NCBI GenBank assembly: GCA_045593555.1
Contig: JAZNWU010000009.1
Location: 10,330-74,329, forward strand
DNA length: 64,000 nucleotides
Direction of reading: 5' to 3'
Source of the DNA: Fimenecus sp045593555
GTDB lineage: Bacteria > Bacillota > Clostridia > Oscillospirales > Acutalibacteraceae
The position numbers and the translations under genes were made by a program. Of the stretch, positions 1 to 7,125 are shown one piece after another. The notes beneath the pieces are model-generated. The model saw only the letters and a program-made list of their open reading frames with translations. It searched no databases and was not told the origin of the DNA. The first letter of the stretch is position 1; each line of letters begins with the position of its first letter.

Positions 1-1
1 C

Positions 2-892
2 TTTGAATTGAGTTATGATTATCTTAAAAATTCATTCCATATTACAACATATAATGATAGTGAGGATAGTACAGCACCATCAGCACTTGCAACCGGTGGT
101 TCCTCAGGTGGTGTTACAACACTTCAGATGGCAGCAGCTTTTGCTTCCTTTGGTAATGGTGGTAAGTATTATGAGCCATATTGCTATTATGAAGTTAAAG
201 ATAACAAAGGTGAAGTTATCTTACAGAAAAAAGCTGAGGACGATTATGAGCAGATTATATCTCCTGAAACAGCGTATGTTATGAATAGAATGCTTCAGAC
301 TGTTTTCTATGGTTCAGGTGGTACTGCTCGTGGATATGCTGTTGCAAATCACAGAACATTTGGTAAAACAGGTACAACAACAAGTAATAAAGACCGTTGG
401 TGTGTAGCAGGTACAAGTTATTACATTGCAGCCGTTTGGTATGGTTATGACTATAATAAGCAGATTACAGAGTCAGGCAATCCTGCAGGACGTATTTTTG
501 AAACTATCATGAATGATATTCATAAAAATCTTCCTGAACAGGAGTTCAAAAAGTATACTGATGATGTAGTGAGCCGTACTTATTGTGTAAATTCAGGACT
601 TATAGCAGGTGAAGGTTGTTCAGAAACAGCAACAGGATGGTATAAGAAGTCAAATATTCCTGCTTTGTGTGATGGAGACTGTGGTGCTTCTTCCGATGAG
701 GAAGAGTCAACAACAGATAAAACTGATAAACCGGGAACATCCGAATCTACAACAAAACCAGGAACGACAAAACCTGGAACAACGGAGAGTACAACAAAGC
801 CTGTTGAGACTCCTTCGGAAATCCCTTCAATTCCAATTCCTGAGTTACCGAGTGATATACCGGTTGTAATTCCAACAGCTCCTGTGTATTAA
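2..892 (+). CDS. Class A penicillin-binding protein, C-terminal part (partial at window start)
   Basis: This is the 3' end of a gene that starts before the window; the frame is open to base 2, so the in-frame TTG at 8 is not the start. The segment is the end of a transpeptidase domain. It has the KTG box (FGKTGTTTSNKD), which follows the catalytic Ser in the fold, and the GGSSGGVTTLQMAAAFASF stretch typical of PBP1A-type enzymes. These membrane-anchored enzymes cross-link peptidoglycan outside the cell. The last ~70 residues are a Thr/Ser/Pro/Glu/Lys-rich low-complexity tail with repeated TTKP units, probably a flexible wall-spanning tail. Four cysteines lie between the domain and the tail. 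The SxxK and SxN boxes and any glycosyltransferase domain are outside the window, so class A is inferred from the motif style. A strong terminator follows. Confidence 0.88.
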   Translation, partial: FELSYDYLKNSFHITTYNDSEDSTAPSALATGGSSGGVTTLQMAAAFASFGNGGKYYEPYCYYEVKDNKGEVILQKKAEDDYEQIISPETAYVMNRMLQTVFYGSGGTARGYAVANHRTFGKTGTTTSNKDRWCVAGTSYYIAAVWYGYDYNKQITESGNPAGRIFETIMNDIHKNLPEQEFKKYTDDVVSRTYCVNSGLIAGEGCSETATGWYKKSNIPALCDGDCGASSDEEESTTDKTDKPGTSESTTKPGTTKPGTTESTTKPVETPSEIPSIPIPELPSDIPVVIPTAPVY

Positions 893-900
893 AAAATATT

Positions 901-926
901 GCCCATCTTTATCGATGGGCTTTTGT
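901..926 (+). terminator. Rho-independent terminator after the PBP gene
   Basis: A perfect 7-bp stem (GCCCATC/GATGGGC, 901-907 and 914-920) with a 6-base loop is followed by TTTTGTG. It closes the PBP transcript and separates it from carA. Confidence 0.8.
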
Positions 927-994
927 GATTAGTATAAAATAACTACCGAAAATCGCAACATGTGAGATTAGTAGTTACTCAAAAGGTGATAATT

Positions 995-2080
995 ATGAGA
1001 GAAAGAAATATTGCATATCTTATTCTTGAAGACGGAACTGTATTTGAAGGTTTTGCTATGGGTAAAATCGGAACAACAATCGGTGAAGTTGTATTTAATA
1101 CATGTACTTCTGCATACACAGATATTCTTTCAGACCCAACATATTATGGTCAGATAGTTGCTCAGACATATCCTCTTGCAGCAAATCGTGGTGTTGCTCC
1201 TGAGAATATTGGCAGTCAGATTATGTCGAATGGCTACATTGTCCGTGAATGGTGTGATGTTTATTCTGATGGTAATGAATTGAATCTTGATGACTATCTC
1301 AAAAGAATAGATATTGTTGGTATCTGTGGTATTGATACAAGAAGACTTACAAGGTATTTAAGAGATAAAGGATATGTAAATGGTGCAATTACTAACTCTC
1401 TTGATGATAAAGAAGCTTTACTTGAAAAAATAAAGAATTATACAATTTCAGGTGCAGTTCGTGAGATTTCAATAAAAGAACCTGTTGAAATGAAAGGCGA
1501 AAATGCAAAATATAATGTTGTTGCAATTGACTATGGTTCTCCTCGTAAACAACTGAATGCCTTTTTACTTAACGGCTGCAATGTCACTTTCGTACCTGCA
1601 TTTACAACGCCTGAAGAAATTATGAAATATTCTCCTGATGGCATTGTTCTTTGTGACGGACCTGCTGACCCTGATGATGAGCCGATTCTCATTGAAAATA
1701 TCAGAAAGCTCACTGAATTGAATGTTCCAATTTTTGCTATTGGTTTAGGACATCAGATGCTTGCTTTAGCATTAGGATTTAAAATTGTGAAGATGGCAAA
1801 AGGGCATAGAGGTTCAAATCAGCCTGTTCGTCTTTCTGATACAAACAAGATTATGGTTACAGACCAGAATCACGGATATGCAGTTGACGCTGATTCGGTT
1901 GATAAGGCAGTTGCAGATATTATAATGACAAATATAAATGACGGAACTGTTGAGGGTATTAAATATAATAAATTCACAGGACTTTCAGTTCAGTTTACAC
2001 CAAAAGGTGACGCTGACAGCAGTACAGGATTTATTATTCGTGATTTCTTTAAAATGATGGATGGTGAAAATAATGAGTAA
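995..2080 (+). CDS. Carbamoyl-phosphate synthase small-subunit homologue lacking the glutaminase catalytic residues
   Basis: The 361-residue protein has both CarA domains: the N-terminal domain (GEVVFNTCTSAYTDIL) and a class I glutamine amidotransferase-like domain (GHRGSNQPV, QNHGYAVD). CarA normally hydrolyses glutamine with a Cys-His-Glu triad. Here the nucleophile motif GICLGHQ reads AIGLGHQ, so Cys is Gly250. The HPE motif reads TPK, so His is Thr335 and Glu is Lys337. LSNGPGDP also reads LCDGPADP. Glutaminase activity is therefore very unlikely, although the fold and length are kept and there is no stop or frameshift. The ATG at 995 follows AAAGGTGA and matches the usual CarA start; the GTG at 962 lies upstream of this ribosome site. 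It overlaps the large-subunit gene by 8 bases. An annotation pipeline would probably call this carA; I leave the symbol blank because activity is doubtful. Confidence 0.85.
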   Translation: MRERNIAYLILEDGTVFEGFAMGKIGTTIGEVVFNTCTSAYTDILSDPTYYGQIVAQTYPLAANRGVAPENIGSQIMSNGYIVREWCDVYSDGNELNLDDYLKRIDIVGICGIDTRRLTRYLRDKGYVNGAITNSLDDKEALLEKIKNYTISGAVREISIKEPVEMKGENAKYNVVAIDYGSPRKQLNAFLLNGCNVTFVPAFTTPEEIMKYSPDGIVLCDGPADPDDEPILIENIRKLTELNVPIFAIGLGHQMLALALGFKIVKMAKGHRGSNQPVRLSDTNKIMVTDQNHGYAVDADSVDKAVADIIMTNINDGTVEGIKYNKFTGLSVQFTPKGDADSSTGFIIRDFFKMMDGENNE

Positions 2081-5027
2081 ATATAATAAAATTCTTGTCC
2101 TTGGTGCAGGACCTATAAAAATTGGTCAGTCACTTGAATTCGATTACTCTGCTTTACAGGTTTGTCGTGCTTTAAAAGAAGAGGGAATCACTGTAATATT
2201 TGCTAACTCAACACCATCTGCTCTTGCAACAGATAAAGCTTTTGCAGACAGAGTATATATTGAACCACTTAACATCGAAAGTGTTAAGAGAATTCTTGAG
2301 AAAGAAAAACCTGATGCATTACTTTCAACTGCAGGTGGTGACGAAAGTCTTGAATTGAGCCTTGAACTTAGCCAAAATGGTTATCTTGATGAAACTGATA
2401 CTATTCTTATCGGTATAAATCAGGATGTTATCAGAAGTGTAAAAAACAGACATTCTTTCACGGATGTGCTTAATGAGATGGAAGAACCTACTGTTCCAGC
2501 TGTTGTTGTTAACGGTGTTCAAGAGGCTTGTGACTTTGCAGATAAAGTTGGTTATCCTGTTATTGTTCGTCCTGCATATACTCCTGACCGTGAAAGTGCA
2601 GAATACTGCTATGACCGTGAAAGTCTTGCAATAAAGGCTGAAAAGAGCCTTGAAACGTCAATCGTAAGTCAGATTCTTATTGAAAAGAGTATTGCAGGCT
2701 GGAAGGAAATTGAATTTGAGGTTATCCGTGATAAGGAAAATAACTGTATAAGTGTTTCAAGTGTTGAAAGTATTGACCCTGTTGGTATTCATACAGGTGA
2801 CAGTATCGTTGTTATCCCTGCACAGACACTCACTGACCCTGAATTTACTCGACTTCGTCGTGCTTCCCGAAAAATCGTTTCTAAATTAGGTATTGAAGGT
2901 AGCTGTAATGTTCAGTTTGCTTTAAGTCCTGACGGAAAACAGTATTTTATTACGGGCATTGACCCTCGTGTAAGCCGTACATCTGCTCTTGTTTCAAAGG
3001 CAACAGGTTACAGAATTGCTTATGTTTCAGCAAAAATTGCTCTCGGTAAAACTCTTTTTGAAATAGAAAATGATGTTACAGGCTGTACAACTGCTTGTAA
3101 TGAACCTGCTATGGATTATTGTGCTGTCAAATTCCCGAAATGGTCATTTGAAAGCTTCCGTAAGGCAAACAGAACACTTGGTACAATGATGAAAGCGACA
3201 GGTGAAAGTCTTACTATCGGTACTGGCTTCGAGCTTGCGTTTATGAAGGGTGTTCGTAGCGTAAATAAGAACCATCTTCCAAAACTTGAAAACTTTGCAG
3301 AAATTTCTGATGATGAACTTAAGGAAGTTATAAAGAAATCAGATGATAACCGTATTTTTGCAGTTTATGAAGCACTTTTAAGAGGTGTTTCAGTTGATGA
3401 ATTGAACTCACATACAAATATCGACAAATGGTTCTTGAATAAATTCAAAAATATTGCAGATACTGAAAAATTACTTAAGAATAATTATAGTAAAGAGGTT
3501 TATGACTCTGCTAAAAATATGGGATTTACTGATAAAGCAATCGAAGAAATCACAGGTGTTGAAACTCCCAATTCTCTTTCAGCAGTTTTCAATAGTGTTG
3601 ACACTTGTTCAGCAGAATTTGATGCAAAAAAGCCATATTTCTATTCAGTTTACGGAACAGATAACGAAGCAGAAATCTTTATAAATGCCAATAAAACTGA
3701 CAAGAAAAAAGTCCTTGTTGTAGGTTCAGGTCCGTCAGTAACAGGCCGAAGCGGTGACAACGATTACTGCACAGTTCATTGTATCAATTCCTTGAAATCT
3801 CAGGGCTTTGAAGTGGTTGTAATCAACAATAACCCTGCTTCCGTTACAACTGATTATAATGTTGCTGACAGAGTTTATATCGACCCATTGAGTGACGAGG
3901 ACATTCTCGACGTTATAAAGACAGAAAAGCCTCAGTATGCCGTTGTCCTTTTTGGTGGAGAAAATGCAATAAAGACCTCACAGATGTTCAAGGATTATGA
4001 CATTGAAATTTTAGGTGCTGATTATGAATTCTATCGTAAGGTAACAAATAAGATTGAGTTTTTTGACATTCTCGACTATGCAAATGTAAAGCACACAAGC
4101 AGTAAAAAGCTTTATGTGGGCACTTGCATTGAAGCTCATGTTATTTCTGACGGTGAAAACTATTTTGTTCCTGCACTTTGTGAGCATATTGAAAAAGCAC
4201 ATATTAATTCAGGTGACTCAATTTCAGTTGCACCAACAGTAAGTCTTAATGACTCAATGCTTCAGACAGTTGAAGAATATATTAAAAATATTGTTGCTGA
4301 ATTACCGTTCAAGGGTGCTCTTGATATTCAGTTTGTTGTTTTTGATAATGACCTTTATGTTACAAAAGCATCAGTTACAAACACAACTCTTGTGCCATTC
4401 GTGTCAAAGGCTTCCGGCTTTGATGTTGTTGATATTGCTGTCCGTTGTATGGCAGGGGAAAAGCTTTCAGTTACAGGAATTAACAGAATCAGCAATAATT
4501 ATTATGTAAGAGTACCTGTTTTCAGCTTTGAAAAGCTTAAGGGTGACGATATGCTCCTTGGTGAAAAGACAAAGTCAACGGGTGATGTTCTCGGCATTGG
4601 TGACACATTTGACAACGCTCTATTAAAGGGTATGTTGGCTTCCGGTATGCGAATCAAGAGAACAGGCTCTGTCCTTGTTTCTGTAAGTGAAAACGATAAA
4701 TCTGAAACAGCAAAAATGGCAGAGGAATTTTTAGCACAGGGCTTTAAGATTTATGCAACAAGCGATACTGCAAAAATTCTTAACTCAAATCATATTGCTA
4801 CAAATACTGCAAGCTGTGAACAGGCTGTCCAGATGATAAATTCAAACAAATTCTCTTATGTTATCTCAACACTTGAGCATAATAAGAATACTGATGAAGA
4901 AATCATCCGTCGTACTGCTCTTATGAAAAAAGTTCCTGTGTTCACATCTGTTCAGAGTGCATACACATTCTCAAAATCTCTTGCAAACAACAATGTTATG
5001 GAAGAGTTGGAGGTTACAGATATATGA
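2073..5027 (+). CDS. Carbamoyl-phosphate synthase large-subunit homologue with degenerate ATP-grasp domains
   Basis: The 984-residue protein (CarB is usually ~1,060-1,075) keeps the CarB order: N-half ATP-grasp, oligomerisation region, C-half ATP-grasp, MGS-like allosteric domain. In the first half the glycine-rich loop after IVRPAYT is replaced by PDRESAEYC. The IExNPR motif reads TGIDPR, so the metal-binding Glu is Gly295 and the Asn is Asp297. In the second half ~70-80 residues carrying the RPSYVLGGR segment are missing. The catalytic IEVNPRASR reads TKASVTNTT (Lys765, Ser767, Thr769). VPFVSKASG, the MHIE-like EHIEKAHINSGDS and the C-terminal domain remain. Neither phosphorylation site looks competent, the second least of all. 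The ATG at 2073 has GGTGA upstream and lies inside the end of the small-subunit gene. The stop overlaps ruvX as ATGA, so the three genes are coupled. Confidence 0.85.
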   Translation: MSKYNKILVLGAGPIKIGQSLEFDYSALQVCRALKEEGITVIFANSTPSALATDKAFADRVYIEPLNIESVKRILEKEKPDALLSTAGGDESLELSLELSQNGYLDETDTILIGINQDVIRSVKNRHSFTDVLNEMEEPTVPAVVVNGVQEACDFADKVGYPVIVRPAYTPDRESAEYCYDRESLAIKAEKSLETSIVSQILIEKSIAGWKEIEFEVIRDKENNCISVSSVESIDPVGIHTGDSIVVIPAQTLTDPEFTRLRRASRKIVSKLGIEGSCNVQFALSPDGKQYFITGIDPRVSRTSALVSKATGYRIAYVSAKIALGKTLFEIENDVTGCTTACNEPAMDYCAVKFPKWSFESFRKANRTLGTMMKATGESLTIGTGFELAFMKGVRSVNKNHLPKLENFAEISDDELKEVIKKSDDNRIFAVYEALLRGVSVDELNSHTNIDKWFLNKFKNIADTEKLLKNNYSKEVYDSAKNMGFTDKAIEEITGVETPNSLSAVFNSVDTCSAEFDAKKPYFYSVYGTDNEAEIFINANKTDKKKVLVVGSGPSVTGRSGDNDYCTVHCINSLKSQGFEVVVINNNPASVTTDYNVADRVYIDPLSDEDILDVIKTEKPQYAVVLFGGENAIKTSQMFKDYDIEILGADYEFYRKVTNKIEFFDILDYANVKHTSSKKLYVGTCIEAHVISDGENYFVPALCEHIEKAHINSGDSISVAPTVSLNDSMLQTVEEYIKNIVAELPFKGALDIQFVVFDNDLYVTKASVTNTTLVPFVSKASGFDVVDIAVRCMAGEKLSVTGINRISNNYYVRVPVFSFEKLKGDDMLLGEKTKSTGDVLGIGDTFDNALLKGMLASGMRIKRTGSVLVSVSENDKSETAKMAEEFLAQGFKIYATSDTAKILNSNHIATNTASCEQAVQMINSNKFSYVISTLEHNKNTDEEIIRRTALMKKVPVFTSVQSAYTFSKSLANNNVMEELEVTDI

Positions 5028-5437
5028 TTATTATGTCTGTAGATTATGGTGATGTTAGAACGGGAATTGCAGTCTGCGACAAAATGCAGATTCTGGCTTC
5101 TCCCGTGTGTGTAATCACTGAAAAGGACAGGGAAAAGTTAGCAGAAAAGGTCAAGAAAATCGCAATCGAGAGAAAAGTTGAACGAATTTGTGTCGGTGTT
5201 CCGCAAAATATGGACGGAAGTTATGGCTTCAGAAGTGAATCGTGCAAAGAGTTTGGCGAACTTTTAAGCCAAGTAACAGGTCTTGAAGTTGTATATCAGA
5301 ACGAAAGACTCACAACTGTTTCTGCACATAATATTCTTAATACTATGGATGTACGTGGAAAAAAACGAAAAGCAGTTGTGGATGCTGTTTCTGCAGTTCT
5401 GATTCTTGAAGATTATATGAATTCTATTAAAGCATAG
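5024..5437 (+). CDS. ruvX: RuvX/YqgF-type Holliday-junction resolvase-like RNase
   Basis: The 137-residue protein matches the YqgF/RuvX family, an RNase H-fold nuclease implicated in pre-16S rRNA 5' maturation and, by some reports, Holliday-junction resolution. Key residues are present: Asp in MSVDYGDVRTGIA, the GVPQNMDGSYG loop, Glu in NERLTT and Asp in VVDAVSAVLILEDY. Length is normal for the family. The ATG at 5024 overlaps the carB-like stop as ATGA and has GGAGGT nine bases upstream. It is the last gene of the carA-carB-ruvX unit, since a terminator begins 20 bases after its stop. Pairing with a CPSase-like pair is unusual; RuvX often sits near alaS or DUF965 genes in Firmicutes. Confidence 0.88.
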   Translation: MIIMSVDYGDVRTGIAVCDKMQILASPVCVITEKDREKLAEKVKKIAIERKVERICVGVPQNMDGSYGFRSESCKEFGELLSQVTGLEVVYQNERLTTVSAHNILNTMDVRGKKRKAVVDAVSAVLILEDYMNSIKA

Positions 5438-5456
5438 ACACACAATGACAAAATTT

Positions 5457-5494
5457 AAGCTTGGTACCGTGTAAAATGGTATCAAGCTTTTTTG
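5457..5494 (+). terminator. Terminator after ruvX
   Basis: A 12-bp stem with one G-U pair (5457-5468 with 5478-5489) is followed by TTTTTG. It ends only 13 bases before the proposed spoIIGA start, so it also sits in the spoIIGA leader. Confidence 0.75.
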
Positions 5495-5507
5495 TGTGGT
5501 GATTCTC

Positions 5508-6305
5508 TTGATTGTGTATGTTGATGTGCTGATTGTCCTGAATACCCTCGTGAACTATTTTATACTTCTCGGTGTGAGAAAAATCACAAGAGCATACACA
5601 AAACGATGGAAAATTGCTTTGGGAGCATTGTTGGCAGGTTTTTCATCAATGTTACTATTTATTGAAAACCTCGGCATAATAATGACAATTCTCAAAGTGT
5701 TGACTGCTGTAATAACGGTAGCAATAACCTTTGGAATTAAACCCATGAAACAATTTTTAAGAAGATTGTTTTTATTATTTACGATAACTTTTATTTTTGG
5801 TGGGTTTGTCCTTGCAGTTTACATATTCTTTGATAAAGATATTATGATATATTCAAACGGAATAGTTTATTTTGATGTAAGTATGACATTCCTTGTTATC
5901 TGTTCTGTAATTACATACTTGATTATTACATCTGTATCAAAGATTACAGATAAGAAAGCACCTGTAAATAAAGAATATATCGTAAGTATTCAAAATAATG
6001 GTGTTAATATCACATGCACAGCACTTATGGACACGGGAAATAACTTGTGTGACCCATTTTCAAGCTATCCAGTTATAATGGTAGATAAAAGTATTTTCAG
6101 TCAACTTTTTGATAATGAAAAAATACGATTAATTCCTGTTTCAACGGTAAATGGTGACTCAATAATTCGTGCATTTAAACCTGAAAAAGTAACTATTCAA
6201 AGTTTTTCGACAGATAATGTATACATAGGTGAGAGCAATACAAATCTTGATGAATATAAAATAATTTTAAATATTAACCTTGAAGGAGAAATACATAATG
6301 AATAA
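5508..6305 (+). CDS. spoIIGA: SpoIIGA, sporulation sigma-E processing peptidase
   Basis: SpoIIGA is a membrane aspartic protease that cleaves pro-sigma-E in the mother cell. The 265-residue protein has five hydrophobic segments in its first ~150 residues. A soluble C-terminal domain carries the aspartate motif MDTGNNLCDPF with catalytic Asp175 (D183 in Bacillus subtilis). The open frame extends back to GTG at 5496, but that codon overlaps the GGTGA ribosome site. TTG at 5508 is five bases downstream of it and gives the family-like start MIVYVDVLIVLN, so I chose it. The gene overlaps sigE by 8 bases, the usual spoIIGA-sigE coupling. No clear Spo0A-dependent promoter could be placed in the 70 bases after ruvX; it may lie inside ruvX. 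Confidence 0.9.
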   Translation: MIVYVDVLIVLNTLVNYFILLGVRKITRAYTKRWKIALGALLAGFSSMLLFIENLGIIMTILKVLTAVITVAITFGIKPMKQFLRRLFLLFTITFIFGGFVLAVYIFFDKDIMIYSNGIVYFDVSMTFLVICSVITYLIITSVSKITDKKAPVNKEYIVSIQNNGVNITCTALMDTGNNLCDPFSSYPVIMVDKSIFSQLFDNEKIRLIPVSTVNGDSIIRAFKPEKVTIQSFSTDNVYIGESNTNLDEYKIILNINLEGEIHNE

Positions 6306-7002
6306 TTTGTTTATGCTTATCAGAAAAATTTTTTTGAAGTTTTTTAAAGGTGGAGTTTATTACATAAACGGAACAATAAATCTACCCGAACCATTAACTC
6401 TTGAAGAAGAACAATGTTTAAGTGAAAAACTATCAACAGGAGATGAAAAAGCAAGAGAAAAGCTTATTGTACATAATCTTCGACTTGTCGTTTATATTGC
6501 AAAAAAGTTTGAAAGTTCTGGAGTAAGTCTTGATGACCTTATTTCTATAGGTACAATTGGTCTTATAAAAGCTGTGAACACATTTTCGCCTGAAAAGAAT
6601 ATAAAATTAGCAACGTATGCATCTCGATGTATAGAAAATGAAATACTTATGTATTTAAGAAAAATTTCATCACAAAAAATGGTTGTTTCACTCGATGAAC
6701 CTTTAAATACTGATTGGGATGGGAATGAACTTATGCTTGCTGATGTGCTTGGTAGTGAAGGTGATGAAATCAGCAGAGAAATTGAAGAAGACGATGAAAA
6801 AAGAATTCTACTTCAGGTAATTGATGATTTGCCAAAAAGAGAAAGAGAAATAATTGAAATGCGTTTTGGAATAGGTGACAAAGAAGAACTTACACAAAAG
6901 GAAGTGGCAGATATAATGGGCATTTCTCAAAGCTATATTTCAAGACTTGAAAAAAGAATAATAAAAAAGCTTGGGAACAGACTAAAAGCACAAACAAAAT
7001 GA
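6298..7002 (+). CDS. sigE: RNA polymerase sporulation sigma factor sigma-E (pro-form)
   Basis: The 234-residue protein is a near-textbook pro-sigma-E, the first mother-cell-specific sigma factor of sporulation. Region 2 contains LRLVVYIAKKFE, GTIGLIKAVNTF and LATYASRCIENEILMYLR. The SLDEPLNTDWDGNELMLADV linker is diagnostic of sigma-E rather than sigma-K. Region 4 has ELTQKEVADIMGISQSYISR, the promoter-recognition helix-turn-helix. About 25 residues before VYYING are the membrane-associated pro-sequence removed by SpoIIGA; the cut is expected near the Tyr-Tyr. ATG 6298 has AAGGAG nine bases upstream and lies within the end of spoIIGA. In Bacillus sigG follows; here it does not, and a glycerol operon begins instead. 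Confidence 0.96.
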   Translation: MNNLFMLIRKIFLKFFKGGVYYINGTINLPEPLTLEEEQCLSEKLSTGDEKAREKLIVHNLRLVVYIAKKFESSGVSLDDLISIGTIGLIKAVNTFSPEKNIKLATYASRCIENEILMYLRKISSQKMVVSLDEPLNTDWDGNELMLADVLGSEGDEISREIEEDDEKRILLQVIDDLPKREREIIEMRFGIGDKEELTQKEVADIMGISQSYISRLEKRIIKKLGNRLKAQTK

Positions 7003-7056
7003 CAAAAGTTTGTATAATATTTTTTATAAAAAAGTATATAAAAAAATATATGTTTG

Positions 7057-7065
7057 TGCTATAAT
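7057..7065 (+). promoter_or_regulatory. Extended -10 promoter of the glycerol operon
   Basis: TGCTATAAT gives an extended -10 (TGn plus consensus TATAAT at 7060-7065). No good -35 is visible in the A/T-rich stretch upstream. Expected transcription start is ~7071-7074, just before the inverted repeat at 7081. Confidence 0.6.
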
Positions 7066-7080
7066 GTTATGGATAATGAA

Positions 7081-7102
7081 GAGGTGCGTAGATTTGCACC
7101 TC
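7081..7102 (+). promoter_or_regulatory. Inverted repeat in the 5' leader of the glycerol operon
   Basis: Perfect 7-bp arms GAGGTGC and GCACCTC are separated by 8 bases, close to the expected transcript start and 24 bases before the first ATG. No T-run follows, so it is not a simple terminator. An operator or an RNA hairpin are both possible. Confidence 0.5.
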
Positions 7103-7125
7103 AAAAGGAAAAGAAGGGTGTAATT

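Noticed and set aside
8..10. TTG as start of the first gene
   Set aside because: The frame is open to the window edge and begins inside a transpeptidase domain, so the gene starts upstream.
921..994. PyrR-type attenuator before carA
   Set aside because: An imperfect TAACTAC/GTAGTTA dyad exists, but no PyrR-binding loop or terminator/antiterminator pair is seen.
995..5027. carA/carB as decaying pseudogenes
   Set aside because: Both frames are intact over 4 kb, overlaps and ribosome sites are kept, and losses are concentrated at active-site positions while the remaining fold is conserved.
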